NCBI GenBank assembly: GCA_017591395.1
Contig: WEDG01006546.1
Span: forward strand, 1-64,000
Reading direction: 5' to 3'
DNA from: Schistocephalus solidus
Taxonomy: Eukaryota; Platyhelminthes; Cestoda; Diphyllobothriidea; Diphyllobothriidae
Length of the DNA: 64,000 nt
The position numbers and the translations under genes were made by a program. The notes under the pieces were generated by a model that made no database searches, was not told where the DNA came from, and was given only the letters and a program-made list of their open reading frames with translations. Below are positions 46,751-60,041 of the stretch, piece by piece (within the stretch, counting starts at the first letter, position 1; each line of letters opens with the position of its first letter).

Positions 46751-49700
46751 TCGCGACCCTGACAAATCATTAATTGTGTCTTTTTGTGAGTTAAACTGGT
46801 GCCTCTAGTCTTTTTACAAGCCCAATTTTTATACATTACTGTAGTATGTGGGCATGAATTAAGGTGCGTGCTTTCCTGAATATCATTTCTCATTTGACTA
46901 ATTATTTTAACTTCTGCATTCGGGTCTTGATTGGCAATGTTTACTCACTTTTCGGACTGTAAATAGTTAAGGTAGGCAAGGTGTATTTGGCGTATTTCGT
47001 AGCATCTTCTTTTGATTGACAACTCCAACACTAGCCGTGAATCAATCCACTAAAAGTGGTCACCAGGGCTTTTACAATTCTAAAACTTTATCCGGATAGA
47101 TGTTTTTTCGGGACTACACGAACTCTCTCCTAATCCCTTTGTAGAAACGATTTACATGTAATTTATTGTGGCTTATCCCTTTATTTTTTAACATTCACTG
47201 GTAAGTGTCACTTACTGAGACAATTTTTGCTGCTTCTTAATTAGAAACGATCATGTAACCAGCCACATATTCTTAAAACAAACACCGAATTCTAATTCTC
47301 TTTCTAGGTACTTATGATAATTTTGCCTGGGTAAAACCTACCCAATAATGTACGAATAATACTTTCTTGACACAAGTAGTCTAATTGTCTATAGAGATAA
47401 TTTATTAATCACGAGGATGTGAGTTTATTTAACGTTTTAATATTTGAAAAGTCATTTAGCAAACATGTGTCCTCAATAATTTATCATCAAGTCGTTACAA
47501 TTACATGGCGAATGGAATACCGTACAAGAGGAACCAGCGAAAATGAAAAGACTGGCTCCGTTAAATCAGATCTGTTATTGAATGATATAATAAGTGTATC
47601 CAATGACGAGGCTTCTTCATTAAAGGAAAAGGGTTCTCACTCTGCCGTGGATCAGTTGATACCGTTGTCTTCTGCCCGGTTATTGATTATACACTTCCTT
47701 AGGGATTGGTACAGTTACGCTCAGGAGAGAGTATACCTGCGTTGGTCATTAACTAGATAATATTCGTCAGCACCTTTGAGGACCTTTAGTCCTTGCAGAC
47801 ATAAAGTCCCCCCCCGAACGCTGCGATTGGTTAGTGCAGCGCCGAAAAGATGATTATAGGGCGGTTTCCATAACGCCAAGTTCGCTTGACAACCTTTAAA
47901 GAACACTGAGAAGCCCGGTTGTCTAGTCCTTGCCCACAAGTTGCCCATCATACGCAATCTAGCTGCACTCAGTGAACTCCCATTGTGAAGATCGGTTGTG
48001 AGGTAATGGTCTGTGATCGTCATTGCAGACGAATTTTATATTTTTAAAGGGTCGCGTAAGCGACCCATCTTATGCCCTCATGTGGAATGTTTACGGATGC
48101 GCTCGAGAGCAGAGTAGCTTCTGTGTTGTATTCTGTGTTCTCATTGGAACGGTGCATTCAGATTGCACACGAGCCAAAACATGCAGCAACTAAGGACGAA
48201 CATACTCCAATGCCTTCCTTACTTGGTTCCTTATTGTCACGCAACCACACCACGAATTGACTGGAGGGGTGGGTGGGGAATATAAATTGAAATCGGACAT
48301 GGGGATACGTACCCCACGTATTCCAAGGGACCTATTTCCGTACAACAACCCTAACTCTCATCTTAACCGGCTCCGGCAAGATCACCTATTCTGGTGCTCT
48401 ATCAAAATTATAAGATAAAATTGCTGATAGAAGCGAAGATACGAGTTTGAGGGGATGTCATCGCTGAACAAGAATTTTATCCTCCTCAATTTTCGTATTC
48501 TCATTCGAACTGAGCAGCCAAAACAGTCTGCGAAATCATCAGAAACATCATCTGCGCTTGCGTCCGAAGGTGCTTCCAAGAAGAAGATAAAATTCTCGTA
48601 ACAACGGTCGCACCTCCTTCGGCTGAAAGTTGACCGCCCACTTGATGCAAACCCAAATGTAAAACTCGAACTCTCCTATCACTTTTCAACATTTTATTGA
48701 CTACTGCGGGACCTGCGCATAACAAAAATTGAATTTCATCATTGTAGACCACAGAGCAGCTTGACTACATTCGTAAATCCTGGCTGAAATCTAAACCCCA
48801 TTCGCCAGCTAGTTTAGCTAGGGCACCTTAATGAAACATACAGGAAACTTGTCGAGTGAATTTTTCGTTATCTGGCTGCTCGTTGTCCTGTTGGCGCCTG
48901 CAGTGACGTTGATCCTGATTCTATCAAGGGGTGGGGAAGGGAGAAGTGTCTCCATCCCGTAGGCAGATCGCAGTACTAACCCTCACTCTTTCCAATCTAA
49001 CAGATGGCAGTCAGTCCAGAAAGGCTGCCGACTGATTTTTGATACAGGTTGATACTCTAAAAATGTATATTTATATTATTCTTTCACATCGCGAAGAGTT
49101 GGGTTTCGAGCTGCAATTGTGTGCACAAAATTAGCCGTTTCGCTTAAAGGTTGATTTGCAAAAAGGTTTATTTTAGCCTTTCTGTCAAATAACCTTAGCC
49201 ATCTCCGTAAAAGAACGAAAACTGCAAAGCATATTTAGTTTCGCACTGTCAGTCTCCAAAAGCAAATTTGGAGAATACTCATCGAAAGATAAAGTTAGAG
49301 CATTCCAGCAAATCTCTGAAGAGATCCATTTTTAATTTTTTCTTTCTATGTGTAACAGAAACTGCCACTTAGAGTGCAGCGACTGTCCGCGTGGAGGTTG
49401 ATTTCTATGGTACGTATCTAAATCTATCAACGAATGATGCATTCTATGAAGTAACCATTTTTCACGTTCATTTAGGTCAGATGGACGTGCGTGTCAGACC
49501 AAATACGTACAGAAGAACACTGGTTCGGTTCTAATGACCACACAATCACCTTACATTTGATCCCTAGCCCTCAGGCAGTAGAATACATTAGTCAGTTTTA
49601 GTAGTGTCTTTGTATAAAGCGAGAAGATTTACTGCTGCGACCAGAAAACGCATCACAATTTAGCAGAAACGGTTACCCGGAAAATTTCATTAGCCTTTGC

Positions 49701-52300
49701 CTTTTTGCACGTTCATAAAGTACCGCTTTAGCGCTGGCTACCGTATAAAAGGAATGTGTCGGAAACAGCAGAAAGCTTTGCTACAGATATTTCCGTGGGT
49801 ATGACCAGTCGTTTAGGCACCTACTGCGTGTACTAGAGTCCTTGACGCGGGCTTTTAAAATTGAGCCGCCATCTTTTCTGCTCTCCATTCGCATGTGAAT
49901 CCTCTTATATGTATGTCGGTTAGCCTATTTTGACCCATTAAATACTCTATTTTTACCCTATTTGTTTATTCGAACAACAAAAATGAGGTCATCAGCGCAC
50001 GACGCTGGCACCATTTTCAAAGGAAGTCCAAATTGATCAATATTTTTTTGAGACGTATTCAAGGACGATTCTTCACGGTGAATGGGGACGTTTTTGCTGA
50101 AATTTTTGGAATTTTACTTTCAAAAATTAAAGCGCAGCTCTCTCTCATGCATGCAGGTGGTGAATCAACTGTGGCTTACTATGTACCGTACCCCGACCGT
50201 GCTGGCCAGTATGCCGCGCAGGCAGCGTGGCTACTCATTTTACGAAAACGCGAGCGCAAATGGCCGTTCGGAGGGGTTGCTCATTGTTTCAAGTCATCAC
50301 CCGCAGCCTAGTGGAAAACCACGAATTCGTCAGCGCAGGCACTCGGATAATAGGGGAAGGGAGGGGCGGGGTGGTAAGAAGACGGAGTGAGACTTGCTGG
50401 AGGACTGGGGCCCTAGCGGCCACTCCATAAGCAGGCATGTTGTTATGCTCTCCCCCCCCTCCTGTAGAGCACGCGTGACGCCCACGCTGCCAGATGGTTT
50501 CCAACGCACATGGTCTTCGCGCCATGATAATATGTCTGACAGGAAGCCGGCCTTCGACCCAAGACAAAAACCAACTCGGTTTCCCCCTATCTGTCTCCTT
50601 CGCCCTCCTGGCGTTGTGGGACAGCAGGACCGCTCATAAGCTATTGTTTTTTTTTCAGTCTCCGATGTGAGGCTTATCTACAAGTCCATCTCACTGTCGT
50701 TTTGTGCATAAATAACCTGGGACTCGTCGTACATAAATACCTGAACCTGTGTGTACGTGTATTTGTAAGTCTTGAGGATGCCTCCTGTTAGGGCGACCCG
50801 GATCCTGACTCACAATTCTTGCCACCCGGCTATCGCCGCAACATCGAACCACCAAGATGGTCTGCTCAGAACTCGACCAAGGAGAACCCGTTAAGCAGAC
50901 AAGAACATACATCATAAATACGGCATCATAGGCAAAATGGATTGAGATTTCATTCACACGCAGTGACTATCGAGGTAATTTTTTTCTCTGTCAGCCTGTC
51001 TGTCTTCTGTTCAATGCAGCAGCTGGCGACAGAGAGTATAAAACTCCTCCGTTTTTGTCTGTACGATGCGGCGATTCAAAGGATGAACAGTGTTGCTCTG
51101 CTCCAATCTTTCGAAAACCTGAAAACTTCCAAATTACACGTTGAAATTCGCTACCCTTTCAGCTTACATTAGACGACGCTAGATAATCTCATCTGATTAG
51201 AACTTAATCACTTTACTTCAGGCTATCGCGACAGATGTGTGCTCTTATCGCCGTTTGCGGTCTTATGAGAGAGGCGGTTGGCATTTCAGTCTTAGTCTCA
51301 TGTCACTGTAGCTCGTTGATTCCTCCTTCTTTTGGGACGGAATGAGCCTTGTCCTTTTTTCCGAGGGTTCTTAGCCAAAGGCCACACAGGGCAAAAATGT
51401 TAGGTATGTCCGTCTGAAGCTGATGAATGGCTACCAGAGGACGCAACATAAGCCAGGTCGCTGAATATCTGAGGATGCCATGATGTTGTAGCACTCGTCG
51501 AGCTGGTTCTAGAATATGCTCATCCCTAGGCGTACTTGGCCCGAACTAGAACACTCGCGGGCAGTCACATCGCGATTAGTGGTAACACTTGAAGCACACA
51601 TATATATGGCAAAGACGTTATACCATATTGCCGACATAGGTACTAGATGAGAGCCCAGACACATGTTGTTCGATGCTTCTGCTGCTGCATGACACAACAA
51701 CCAGGGTTTCAGCTTCTCAGTAGGTCCCCCAGCGTTCTCTGTACGGTTTCTGGTATAAGAACTCCAGAGAATATTCTAGGTAATAATTTCGGAAACTCTT
51801 AAGTGCACATATAGATTAGTATTAGTTTCTTCCAAACCCGCCATAGGGAATTATTTTCAAAATTAATTATTTTAACACCTCCGAAACCACTGCTCAAATT
51901 TGACGCAGTAAAGACTTTTTAATCCTCGGGTAAAAGTTATCAGTTTTTTTCTAGAATATTCTCACACACTTTACAACTTCATATTTGGCGGTTGTTTTTA
52001 ATGAATGATCAGAAGAGCATCCCCCCTTGTCGAACTAGCCCTTTGGGCCAGTTGCTCGCTGTCTGTTTTGCAAACTTTTTGAAAGTACCGTAATGCTGCA
52101 GGCGATACATGTTACAAGTAATGTTCCATTCTTCTATAATAAATCCGCCTGAAGTACTGAAATTAACTGGGACAAAGCGTTCAATACACAATTGCCCAGC
52201 AGTCATAAGGTTACTGAGAACTACCGCCTGCTTTTTACCACAGTAAAAGGCTTATTTGCCACACAATAGGGTGATGAACACCTCGTTCGTTTATAGTGTT
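46751..52300. other. No gene seen in 5.5 kb; one perfect short hairpin
   Basis: Open frames of up to 113 codons (47419-47760) are present, but none has a known domain. GGGTCGC (48049-48055), GTAA, GCGACCC (48060-48066) is a perfect seven-pair hairpin with no U run after it. At 50.3-50.6 kb the DNA becomes GC-rich without recognisable content. A run of C lies near 47808. Confidence 0.55.
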
Positions 52301-52304
52301 GTAC

Positions 52305-52650
52305 GTTACTAGGGGGGCCCCCTAAACGGGCCGCGTGGCAGGTGCGCTGGACCAACACGGGGGCCAAATCAGGGTGCGGCAGGCTTTATTATTCTGGGAT
52401 GCGGTCCCATAACAAATGCCGAACATGGGCACGCATAGGTTCCGGCTCATGTCACACCCCGCCTCCGGTCTTCTTGACTCTGTCTTGACACCGGGCACAG
52501 GCGGGTGAGGGAAGCGAGAGAGCATGGTAGATGCCATGCATGTCTATCATCACCTAAAACTAATTTTTGCAAAAGTTACCGTCCTTGCACCACCTTTTTG
52601 TGGAGCATACGGAGGACATCGTTGGAGTATGAAGGTCGAACATTGATAGG
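52305..52650 (+). repeat. Module C followed by module A
   Basis: GGGGGCCCCCTAAACGGG, GGTGCGGCAGGC, GATGCGGTCCCATAACAAATGCCGAACATGGG (module C, reverse of 42.2-42.4 kb), then GGTCTTCTTGACTCTGTC and ACCGTCCTTGCACCACC ... GGAGCATACGGAGGACATCG (module A, forward). Same joint as at 42.19 kb. Confidence 0.7.
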
Positions 52651-53029
52651 GATTCCATGAACCGCAAACGCATACGGTGCTCATACGTACTTGGCAGAAA
52701 CTTCGTTAGCCAACCGCAAGCAATCAAGCCAGACTTTATGGCTAGTTGACGCTGCGACCAGAAGCAGTGTTCGACCGAGAGCTCACCGTGCGGTCAAGTA
52801 CTACGCTCAAGCAAAGTCCTAGAACCGAATAGTTGGGGATGAAGATGTAAGTGCGCTTTACGATAAATTGCGGGCCGGAGAACCAGGACTCTAGTCGCCG
52901 GTGTTTCATGTGGTCTCACCACCTCCAGTGAGAATTTCAGGCTGAACTTGAATGTTTGTCGGGGTCGCGTCAAATAAACCGTGCGAAGTGTGACAACTAA
53001 GCGAGGCGTCAGCTGTGTCTGCTCCAGCA
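52651..53029. other. No gene seen
   Basis: No recognised content. The right end approaches the GTATGGCCACC block of the telomere-like element. Confidence 0.5.
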
Positions 53030-53700
53030 GGATCGGGACGCCGTGTATGGCCACCTAAACAGGATACGGGGAGAGGAATCGCCCCGCCCACTTAAAATAA
53101 ATGGCAGTACAGTAAATTTTCCATGTGTTTTGACGCTAACCCCTAAACCTAACCTTAAACTGTCGACTTAATCTTAATCCTATCTCCAGCCTAAACCTTA
53201 AGCCTACAGTTAACGCGATAAAACTTTAACCATTAGCCCAATCCTGACCTTAACCTAAAACTTAAAACTAACCCGCCCTCATCTTAATTTTTTAGCATAA
53301 TTTCCTTGGAATTTAGCGCATAGTCACACGTATTTTGGCTGGTTCCTATTTCCGTGTACTCTTTAGGCGGCCGACACGACAGTTGTTAAGGGAACTGAAT
53401 GCTATCCCATCTAGTCTTTCGTTTGCATCTTCTGTATGCTATGTCTCCTTCGTGTGGCCCTTATGGAATTTCCCCTCCGTTGAGCTCCGAGCATACATAT
53501 TAACAAGATAGTAACCCTAGTCCTTAGCATACTCATGACCCTGCCCCCAATTCCGACCTTAACCTCAAACTTAAACCTAACCCTAAACGTAATCCTGACC
53601 CTCACCTTAATCCTTAACATAATTTCCTTCGAATTTAGCGCAAAGCCACATGTTTTGGAGACATCTTTTCCCGTGCCCTGTATGGGTGGCCATACAAGGC
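53030..53700 (+). repeat. Telomere-like dispersed element, one full and one partial copy
   Basis: GTATGGCCACCTAAACAGGA (53045), then AACCCCTAAACCTAACC-type words, and ATAATTTCCTTGGAATTTAGCGCA at about 53299 match 2.88-3.29 kb. A second run of ACCTTAACCTC/AACCCTAAACG words at 53515-53620 is followed by the same ATAATTTCCTTCGAATTTAGCGCA block and, at 53684, an inverted GTGGCCATAC. The pair may be a tandem duplication. Confidence 0.7.
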
Positions 53701-54892
53701 ATCATTACCCCCCAGTAACAAGCGCAATGACCTTCACCCTTCTTATGCTGTGCTGAGTATTTGTCTGGCCACTTGGGGAGCAGGTCAGAGGACGCTGCTA
53801 ATAGTGGTAGTATCAGGGCGTCAGTTTGCTGAGTATTTTTGCGTTTATAAACAACATGGGTTAAGAACTTGTTACAATTAACGATGCGACTGTGTTCGAG
53901 CAAGCATTCATCGTACCAAGAAGGATAATTGGCGAAGGACCATTGCTCCTTATGGTATGTGCGTGATTGTGCGGTGAACACATACCAGGAACGCTTCATA
54001 ACCCCCTGAGGATGCGAAACGGTAGGCGAGAACTCGAATTTTCGCTAATAGCAGGAATAGACGTTGAAATTGTTTTTCGAATGATATTATTCAGACTTTC
54101 CAGTGGTAATGAACTCTGCCAGAATTGTAATTAGCGCATGGTAAATAATCCTTTTAACCAATGTTTATTATTTTTTTCATGGAGTTTTGATATCCATATA
54201 GATTCTACTGGCAATGAATTCGGTCCATATAACCACTTTGTAGGCCGTTAACGTTTTGAAAATTTAGCACTCAAAGATATGAACAATTCGCGCTTTAAAA
54301 AGTCTGATGGCCCATTCTGTTACGAAGCAGGTGTGTGTTTGGCTTTTTGACGGGTCGCCAAGCTAAGTGTTGAACATTTCCTTTGAAGTGAATTCACCTA
54401 AAAGATTTTTTTATAATTAGTTATCCTGGTGTTCGTATATTTCTTAAATATATATCGAGGTATATTTATGTACTTCACAATCATCTATTTGAACCTGGGA
54501 GCATTCGTTTAATTTTCTCATAAGATGTCATAATTAAAAAGATTTTAAAACCGAAATACCGTTTCTGTGTGTGAGAAAATGGAAAAAGACTTAATCTCGA
54601 AGAAGATGCTCTTGTAAACACACATTTATGATAAATTCTCCAGAGCTGGGTATAGTCAGGACGTAAACATCAGTGACTTTCTAGACGATGGATACTCAGT
54701 TCGATCGAAATGGGAGATGTCAGTACTATTCCGTTAGGAGGAGATGACGAAGGTGTTACTACTTGCTAAGGAATATGCTGGGCTCATTGAATTTGGGGCA
54801 CGATATCTACACGGGAATTACGGTACTATTTTTGAATGCAGAATCCCACGCTGTGCAACTATATTAAAATTGATGATCACTACCGACAACAA
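53701..54892. other. No gene seen
   Basis: Contains a 130-codon minus frame (53999-53607) overlapping the telomere-like element, with no known domain. The rest is AT-rich. Confidence 0.5.
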
Positions 54893-55025
54893 TACTGAAA
54901 TGGCCATTTTTGGTTTATTGGCTATCATCAACTAGCCATACCCAACCACCGGTGGCGCACCACGGGAGTCTCAAACTCGTGACCTTTTGATTAGGATAAG
55001 GTAAGGACTATGTTGGGGCTCTCCG
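54893..55025 (-). repeat. Dispersed copy of the array SINE family, minus strand
   Basis: On the minus strand: GTCACGAGTTTGAGACTCCCGTGGTGC (B-box region), GGTTGGGTATGGCTAGTTGATGATAGCC and AATGGCCAT. Colinear with 17.2 kb. Confidence 0.65.
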
Positions 55026-55258
55026 TTACTTCATTTAGTCCCATCCATAAAAATCCTATTTTCCCCGGTTCCATATTACTCGCTGACCTATCCTTCGTTC
55101 CCCGAGTTGATACACCCTTTAAGCTCTTGTCAAAAAACTTTACTCAGCTTGGCTGAAAAACTCTTTTGGCCTGTAGATAATTCCCCGAAAACATATGTCC
55201 ATGAATAATCTTCTCTTGAATCTACTAATGGGAATCTCTGTCGAACAAATACATAATC

Positions 55259-55500
55259 CCTTTGACCCACTTGTGAAAAACTCGGCGGCCTCGGTGGGAT
55301 TCGAACCCATGCCAGCAAGGGGAAGGCTTTAGTACAGCCAACGCTCTAGCCAACTGAGCTACGAGGCCCCACCGGGAGCCGTGAGTTTAATCACAATTGG
55401 GTCAAGTTACCCGCCCCTAGGCTGTACTAAAGCCTTCCCCTTGCTGGCATGGGTTCGAATCCCACCGAGGCCGCCGAGTTTTTCACAAGTGGGTCAAAGG
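55259..55500. repeat. 81-bp perfect inverted repeat with 80-bp spacer (tRNA-derived SINE)
   Basis: Arm 55259-55339 is the exact reverse complement of 55420-55500 at all 81 positions. The minus-strand arm belongs to a copy with a complete tRNA-like head; the + arm starts at GGCTGTACTAAAGCC, so it lacks the A box. Related single copies lie at 40.69 and 57.59 kb. Perfect identity means recent duplication-inversion or gene conversion. Confidence 0.9.
55287..55368 (-). tRNA. tRNA-like gene or tRNA-derived SINE head, isotype unresolved
   Basis: On the minus strand the 82 bases start GGCCTCG and end CGAGGCC, a perfect seven-pair acceptor stem. TAGCTCAGTTGG is a perfect A box and GGTTCGAATCC a perfect B box. 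The D-arm GCTC/GAGC pairs. The best anticodon arm is GGCT/AGCC with loop GTACTAA, suggesting anticodon ACT, which is unusual. The length fits a class II tRNA or an intron-containing one. The dispersed copies nearby make a SINE head more likely than a working tRNA gene. Confidence 0.55.
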
Positions 55501-57589
55501 AATTATTCAAATCTGCCAAAATCCTCTACTAAATACATAATCGTATGGAAAGCGCCCACAAGGAATGAACTATAAACCATTTTCCCTCAAATAATACTGT
55601 GGGTATGAGATCGTCAAAAAGTAATGGGGAAAATAAATGTCACGTAATGACTGATTATTAAGTTCTCAATTTAAAAAAAACAGGGATGGAAGCACAATAG
55701 CTGGACCACCTGAGACCATTGGCTCTGAATTACCTGCCCCTGATTTCATTTTCACGAAATTAACTTTCATCCTTTGGGTCCCTGCATTCCTATTTAGCTC
55801 TGCTTGACGCTGCTTGAGGTTTGCTTTCCCAGTCACTGATCCGGGAACCCGATTCCCCTGCCCTTCAACCGTGGGATCTCTTTTTCGCGTCCCTAAAATC
55901 CCGCGGGTTCCACACAGCCCATTTAAAGCTTATAATTATCCTTGTTCGTTTGATTTTCGTTTGATTTTCCCAGGTTTTCTGCTTCGTTGTTCTGCGCTAC
56001 CCATAAAACCCTTCCCCAACGGTCCCCGTAAGACAGTTGGCATTTTTTGCAATGTCCTCCGGGGGTCTCGCCATTGTGCTTCACCCAAAACAAGTTACCG
56101 GATTTATGTTCATTAATGAAGCCACATGTTACCTGGGAAAACTTGGGTTCATATTATTTTTTCCGATTAAAAATTTTGGAAGCGCATCTAACCAATCATT
56201 TCGAGATGTAAAGCCTGGAAAAGAATCTCGGAAGCAAGCTTCTACTTTACATAGAGGTATTTTGAAGAAATTTCTGCCTTCTTAAAGGACTCTTGCAAGC
56301 CTGCGTCCATCAATAAGCTCGCTGGTAGTGTTTTCATTTGGCTCTGCATGTGCATATGACGAGATACCCCGTCATTAGTCTCTCAAGAGTGGACTTGGTT
56401 GGTTGGACAGCTAATGACATGCGTCACAGTCAGTGCCATGGATACTGATACAATCAGACCTCCCGTCTACTTGAGCCACTGGCTCAACTTAAATGACGTC
56501 TCCCCGTAATTAAGTAATTTCCAAGAAAACAAAACGAGCAACATAACGAGGAAAATGATTTTAATTCACATTAAGAGCAACGTTTCGTGGTATGAACACT
56601 GGGATACGTAGAAAATATAAATGCCCTCTTAGAAGCCATCTTCTTCACACTTCAGATTTCTATAACTCCTTTAGTATTCGAATGGAAAGCCAGTACTCCT
56701 TTTTGAATTAATTATGTGTCAAATTAATCGTTCTATTAACTCCTTTTTAATGATGTTGTCCAAAGTCAGGCCTAGCGTTAAAAGCTGGATTCAGTTTGTC
56801 TTATTTGCTAAATGCATTATTTTATTCAAGAGCTGGAAGTCTAGAAGGGAGATGAAGTCAAAATTGAAATTTACGCCTAATTGCTTGCCTTATTGAAGAT
56901 ATGTATGGGAGAAAATTTAGCAAACGTCATGAAAAATGGGCTTAAGATTTCCTTATTTACCGTTACCTGGAAACTAGTAAAAGCAGCTCTATCGTCATGA
57001 TATAATCTATTGCTAGATTGGTGGAAAAAGGAAACTTTTTATCGATTACAAACTGGCCGGGTTCCCCTTAACAGTCCTCAAGAACACAGCAAGAATCTGG
57101 TTAATAGTCCTTCTGGCATCATTATGGGCACATGGTAATTTTAGATTAAATGTTTCTTCTCTTCTTAAGAAACAATAAGGAAAATTATTTTGCCAAATTT
57201 GCAATACTTTTCTAAATTCAAGAGGCTAGACGCAGTTCCATCATAGAATAACAACAAAATGTGACATTTATTTTTTTCGGATAATCGAAAATTTAAATGA
57301 AAAACTACTTCATCCGACTTGGCAGAACAGCAGGAATGAGGCGCAATTTTCTAAAATTTACGGCTTACCACGAATAGCCAGTCAGGTGGATGTGGGAGAT
57401 ACCAAAATATAACCGGCCTATTTGGAGGCCCTGCCAATGCTTTTGCGCCACTTCAGGTAACTATAAATAGTAGCGATGTTGCTAAGAGATGTTATCGTCG
57501 ACGAAAGCTTGGGCAGTCAGCTTACTGCATCAGACTTGGTGGATTCCATATCGTTCAGTAGACCCGCTATTTAACTCGCGGTTCTCGGT
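55501..57589. other. No gene seen
   Basis: AT-rich with short frames (100 codons at 55814-56116) and no recognised domain. Confidence 0.55.
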
Positions 57590-57715
57590 TGGGCCTCAGT
57601 TGACTAAAGCGTTGGCTGTACTAAAGCCTGCCACTTCTTATCGTGGGTTCAAATCCCGTCGAGGCAGCCGAGTTTTTCAGAATCGAGTCAAACCAATTAT
57701 TGAAAGCTGCCACAA
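57590..57715 (+). repeat. tRNA-derived SINE, second family, + strand copy
   Basis: CCTCAGTTGACTAAAGCGTTGGCTGTACTAAAGCC, then GTGGGTTCAAATCCCGTCGAGGCAGCCGAGTTTTTCAGAATCGAGTCAAACC. B box GGTTCAAATCC is kept. The A box has lost several bases. Tail ATTATTGAAAGCTGCCA matches the copy at 55.5 kb. Confidence 0.75.
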
Positions 57716-58879
57716 GCCCTTTAAAAAATTAAAACCACATAGTGTGTGGTGGTACTGCCAGAAACGTATGGGTTCAAACGGAAGAAATAAGCAACTGTGA
57801 ATGTACAGAAAGAAATGGCGGCTGAGTTTTAAACGTTCGTTTAATTTGTAAATCGAACGAGTATGTGCAGGATCAATGGCTAAACTGGCTAGATACATAA
57901 TTAGACTATTATTGAAGGTTTCGATTGTCAAAATAAAATCATTTTTTGAACTACAAAAACCTGTCACCAGCGAAGTGACGCTTAAAGTCTGATAAGTGCA
58001 CGATTTTCTCTGCCATGTACACTGTTTGAGACCGGGTATCCCAGTTAAAAGACCGTAGTTCGCTTTATGATCTAGTTAGGTGAACTCAGATGGTCGTTGA
58101 TGTTGGGAACGAATTATAAACTGCAATTAAAGTATGGAATCTGTACGTCCTTGTTTTAAATAACCTTTCACATGATGTAGAGGATGGCTTTCGTGCAGAT
58201 ATAGTTGAGGGGTGATGTTAATTCTTTCGTCATAAATGGTAAAGAATTTCCTTAAAATTAAGCTACCAGGTTAGTAGAATTCTCGTCAAAGATAACGTTT
58301 GAAATGAGGGGCTTATATTTTCTTTAAGATTTCGCCAATTACGCAATAAAAATAATGCAAAAAGCAGATATTTTTCACGAACTAATCAATAAGTAAACTT
58401 TGTAACCTCTCATCGACAATGAAGGCGGTAAGGAGGATTTTTGCTGAAGGGACCCTGAAGAACTTTTTCCTCTATAAGAGGAGATGGAAGGGGCACACGG
58501 TATAGTTGATAAAATATGGATTTTAACGATTCTTTCAAGTACGGCATGAAAAGGGCCACGATCAAGTATAAAAAATTACACTTCCTGTTTGATCATCACA
58601 GAGGGCAAGACTAGCAAAGTATAACATGCGCTTTGCCGGCAAAATGAATAAAACCCTCCAGTCAGAAGACTTTTGGTGTGCCAACCTGCTGCTGCAGTTC
58701 AAATTTTAAAACTGCTCTTTAAAACACTGTTGTGCTTTTGAATCCTTTGGTAAGATATCATGCTTATAAGACTAACCCTTAGTGGTAGTACCAGATCGCC
58801 TTAGGGACATATTCCTTCAGTATGATCGTTTCTGACTTATTAGCTATCATCTGTTTCACCTTATCAATAAATACATAGT
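57716..58879. other. No gene seen
   Basis: AT-rich, no recognised content. Confidence 0.6.
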
Positions 58880-59820
58880 AGATTTCCGGTCTCACGAAAT
58901 GTCGACCGAAATTCGGAAATGCTGTTTTCATTCAAACAATTTACCTTCGTAGGGTTACAAGACTAATTATCGTGCAGCCTAATTTCAAGATATTTCAGTC
59001 AAGATCGAATACCGTTTTGAACGAGTTACTTTCGCACCGCCTGTAAAACGGCTACTGAATTAGCACGCATTTCTTTCCTTTATTTTCGATGTTCTTAGAA
59101 ATTCAAATAAATTTTATAGAAAACACGTACAAAATATACTTTATTGTGCTCATTTAGTAGCAAATTATGCCTTCTTAAATTTTTTACTTGAAGAAAGGGT
59201 GTCCTATGGCTTTAATGTTTTATAAATTGGGGATTAATCCTGAACGCTGTCAGGCGTTACACTTGCATTTAAGGTTTCCAAACTACATGCTGCATCTATG
59301 TCTATGTCTAAGCGAATTCGCACATTTGTCTATGCTACAAGAAAGAGATCACATAGTTGTCATAAAGTGTTTTAGTGGATGTGGATAATGTTGAATTGCT
59401 GGTTACAATATGTTAGGAATGAACATTTTACTTCCTCAAAAAAGCTCAAAATTCGACACGTTTTAAGACTGAAAGATACCCATTCTTCAAGAATCATAGC
59501 TTAAGAAGGCGTAATTGGTTACAAATGAGCACAATAAAGGATATTTTGTGCATCTTTGCTTTAAAATATATTTGAATTTATTAGGGCATTGAAAATCAAT
59601 TCAAAAAATACATACAACGCAGTCATTTTTTAAAGCATGCTTTTTGTAATGGCCGGAAATGGGCTCATGCAAAAGCAGACATCCCGACGTGACTGAAATA
59701 TCTTTAAATTATGCTGCACGATATTTAATCTTACGACCCTACTTGACCAATTTTTTTGAATCAAAAAATGCATTTCCGAATTTCAGTTGACAGTTCCTGA
59801 GATAGAAAATCTACTAAACA
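58880..59820. repeat. Foldback element with ~300-bp inverted arms
   Basis: The left arm (about 58880-59175) and right arm (about 59503-59818) are reverse complements with moderate divergence: GTAGATTT...GAAATTCGGAAATGC, GTAGGGT...ATCGTGCAGC, AGATATTTCAGTCA, TTTATTGTGCTCATTT and TTCTT line up in order. The centre (59176-59500) has no recognised coding capacity; its 66-codon frame is probably chance. Solo arms lie at 16.72 and 44.22 kb. The form is that of a foldback or MITE-like element; no transposase or target duplication was identified. Confidence 0.75.
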
Positions 59821-60041
59821 TTTATAATAGAAGTGAAGATGCACGTCTCCGCACATAAATTAGAAGACGAAATGCTCCGAAGAATCGTAGTTGTATTGTA
59901 CTGACGCTTCAAAAGCCGAGACATTTCCACCATCGGAGGATAGAGTAGTACGACGCCTCAAAGTATTTATAGGTAAAGCTTTCGTCATATCGCTTGCCGT
60001 ACATTGGCATCTTAGCACACTGTTTTGTCATTTCTAGCCTG

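Noticed and set aside
47419..47760. 113-codon open frame
   Set aside because: Ordinary for this length of AT-rich DNA; no recognisable domain or neighbour supports it.
48049..48066. Perfect hairpin as a terminator or attachment site
   Set aside because: It is short, isolated and lies in a eukaryotic intergenic region with no partner site. It may be chance.
50289..50640. Overlapping frames in a GC-richer stretch on both strands
   Set aside because: Long frames on opposite strands reflect base composition; no domain seen.
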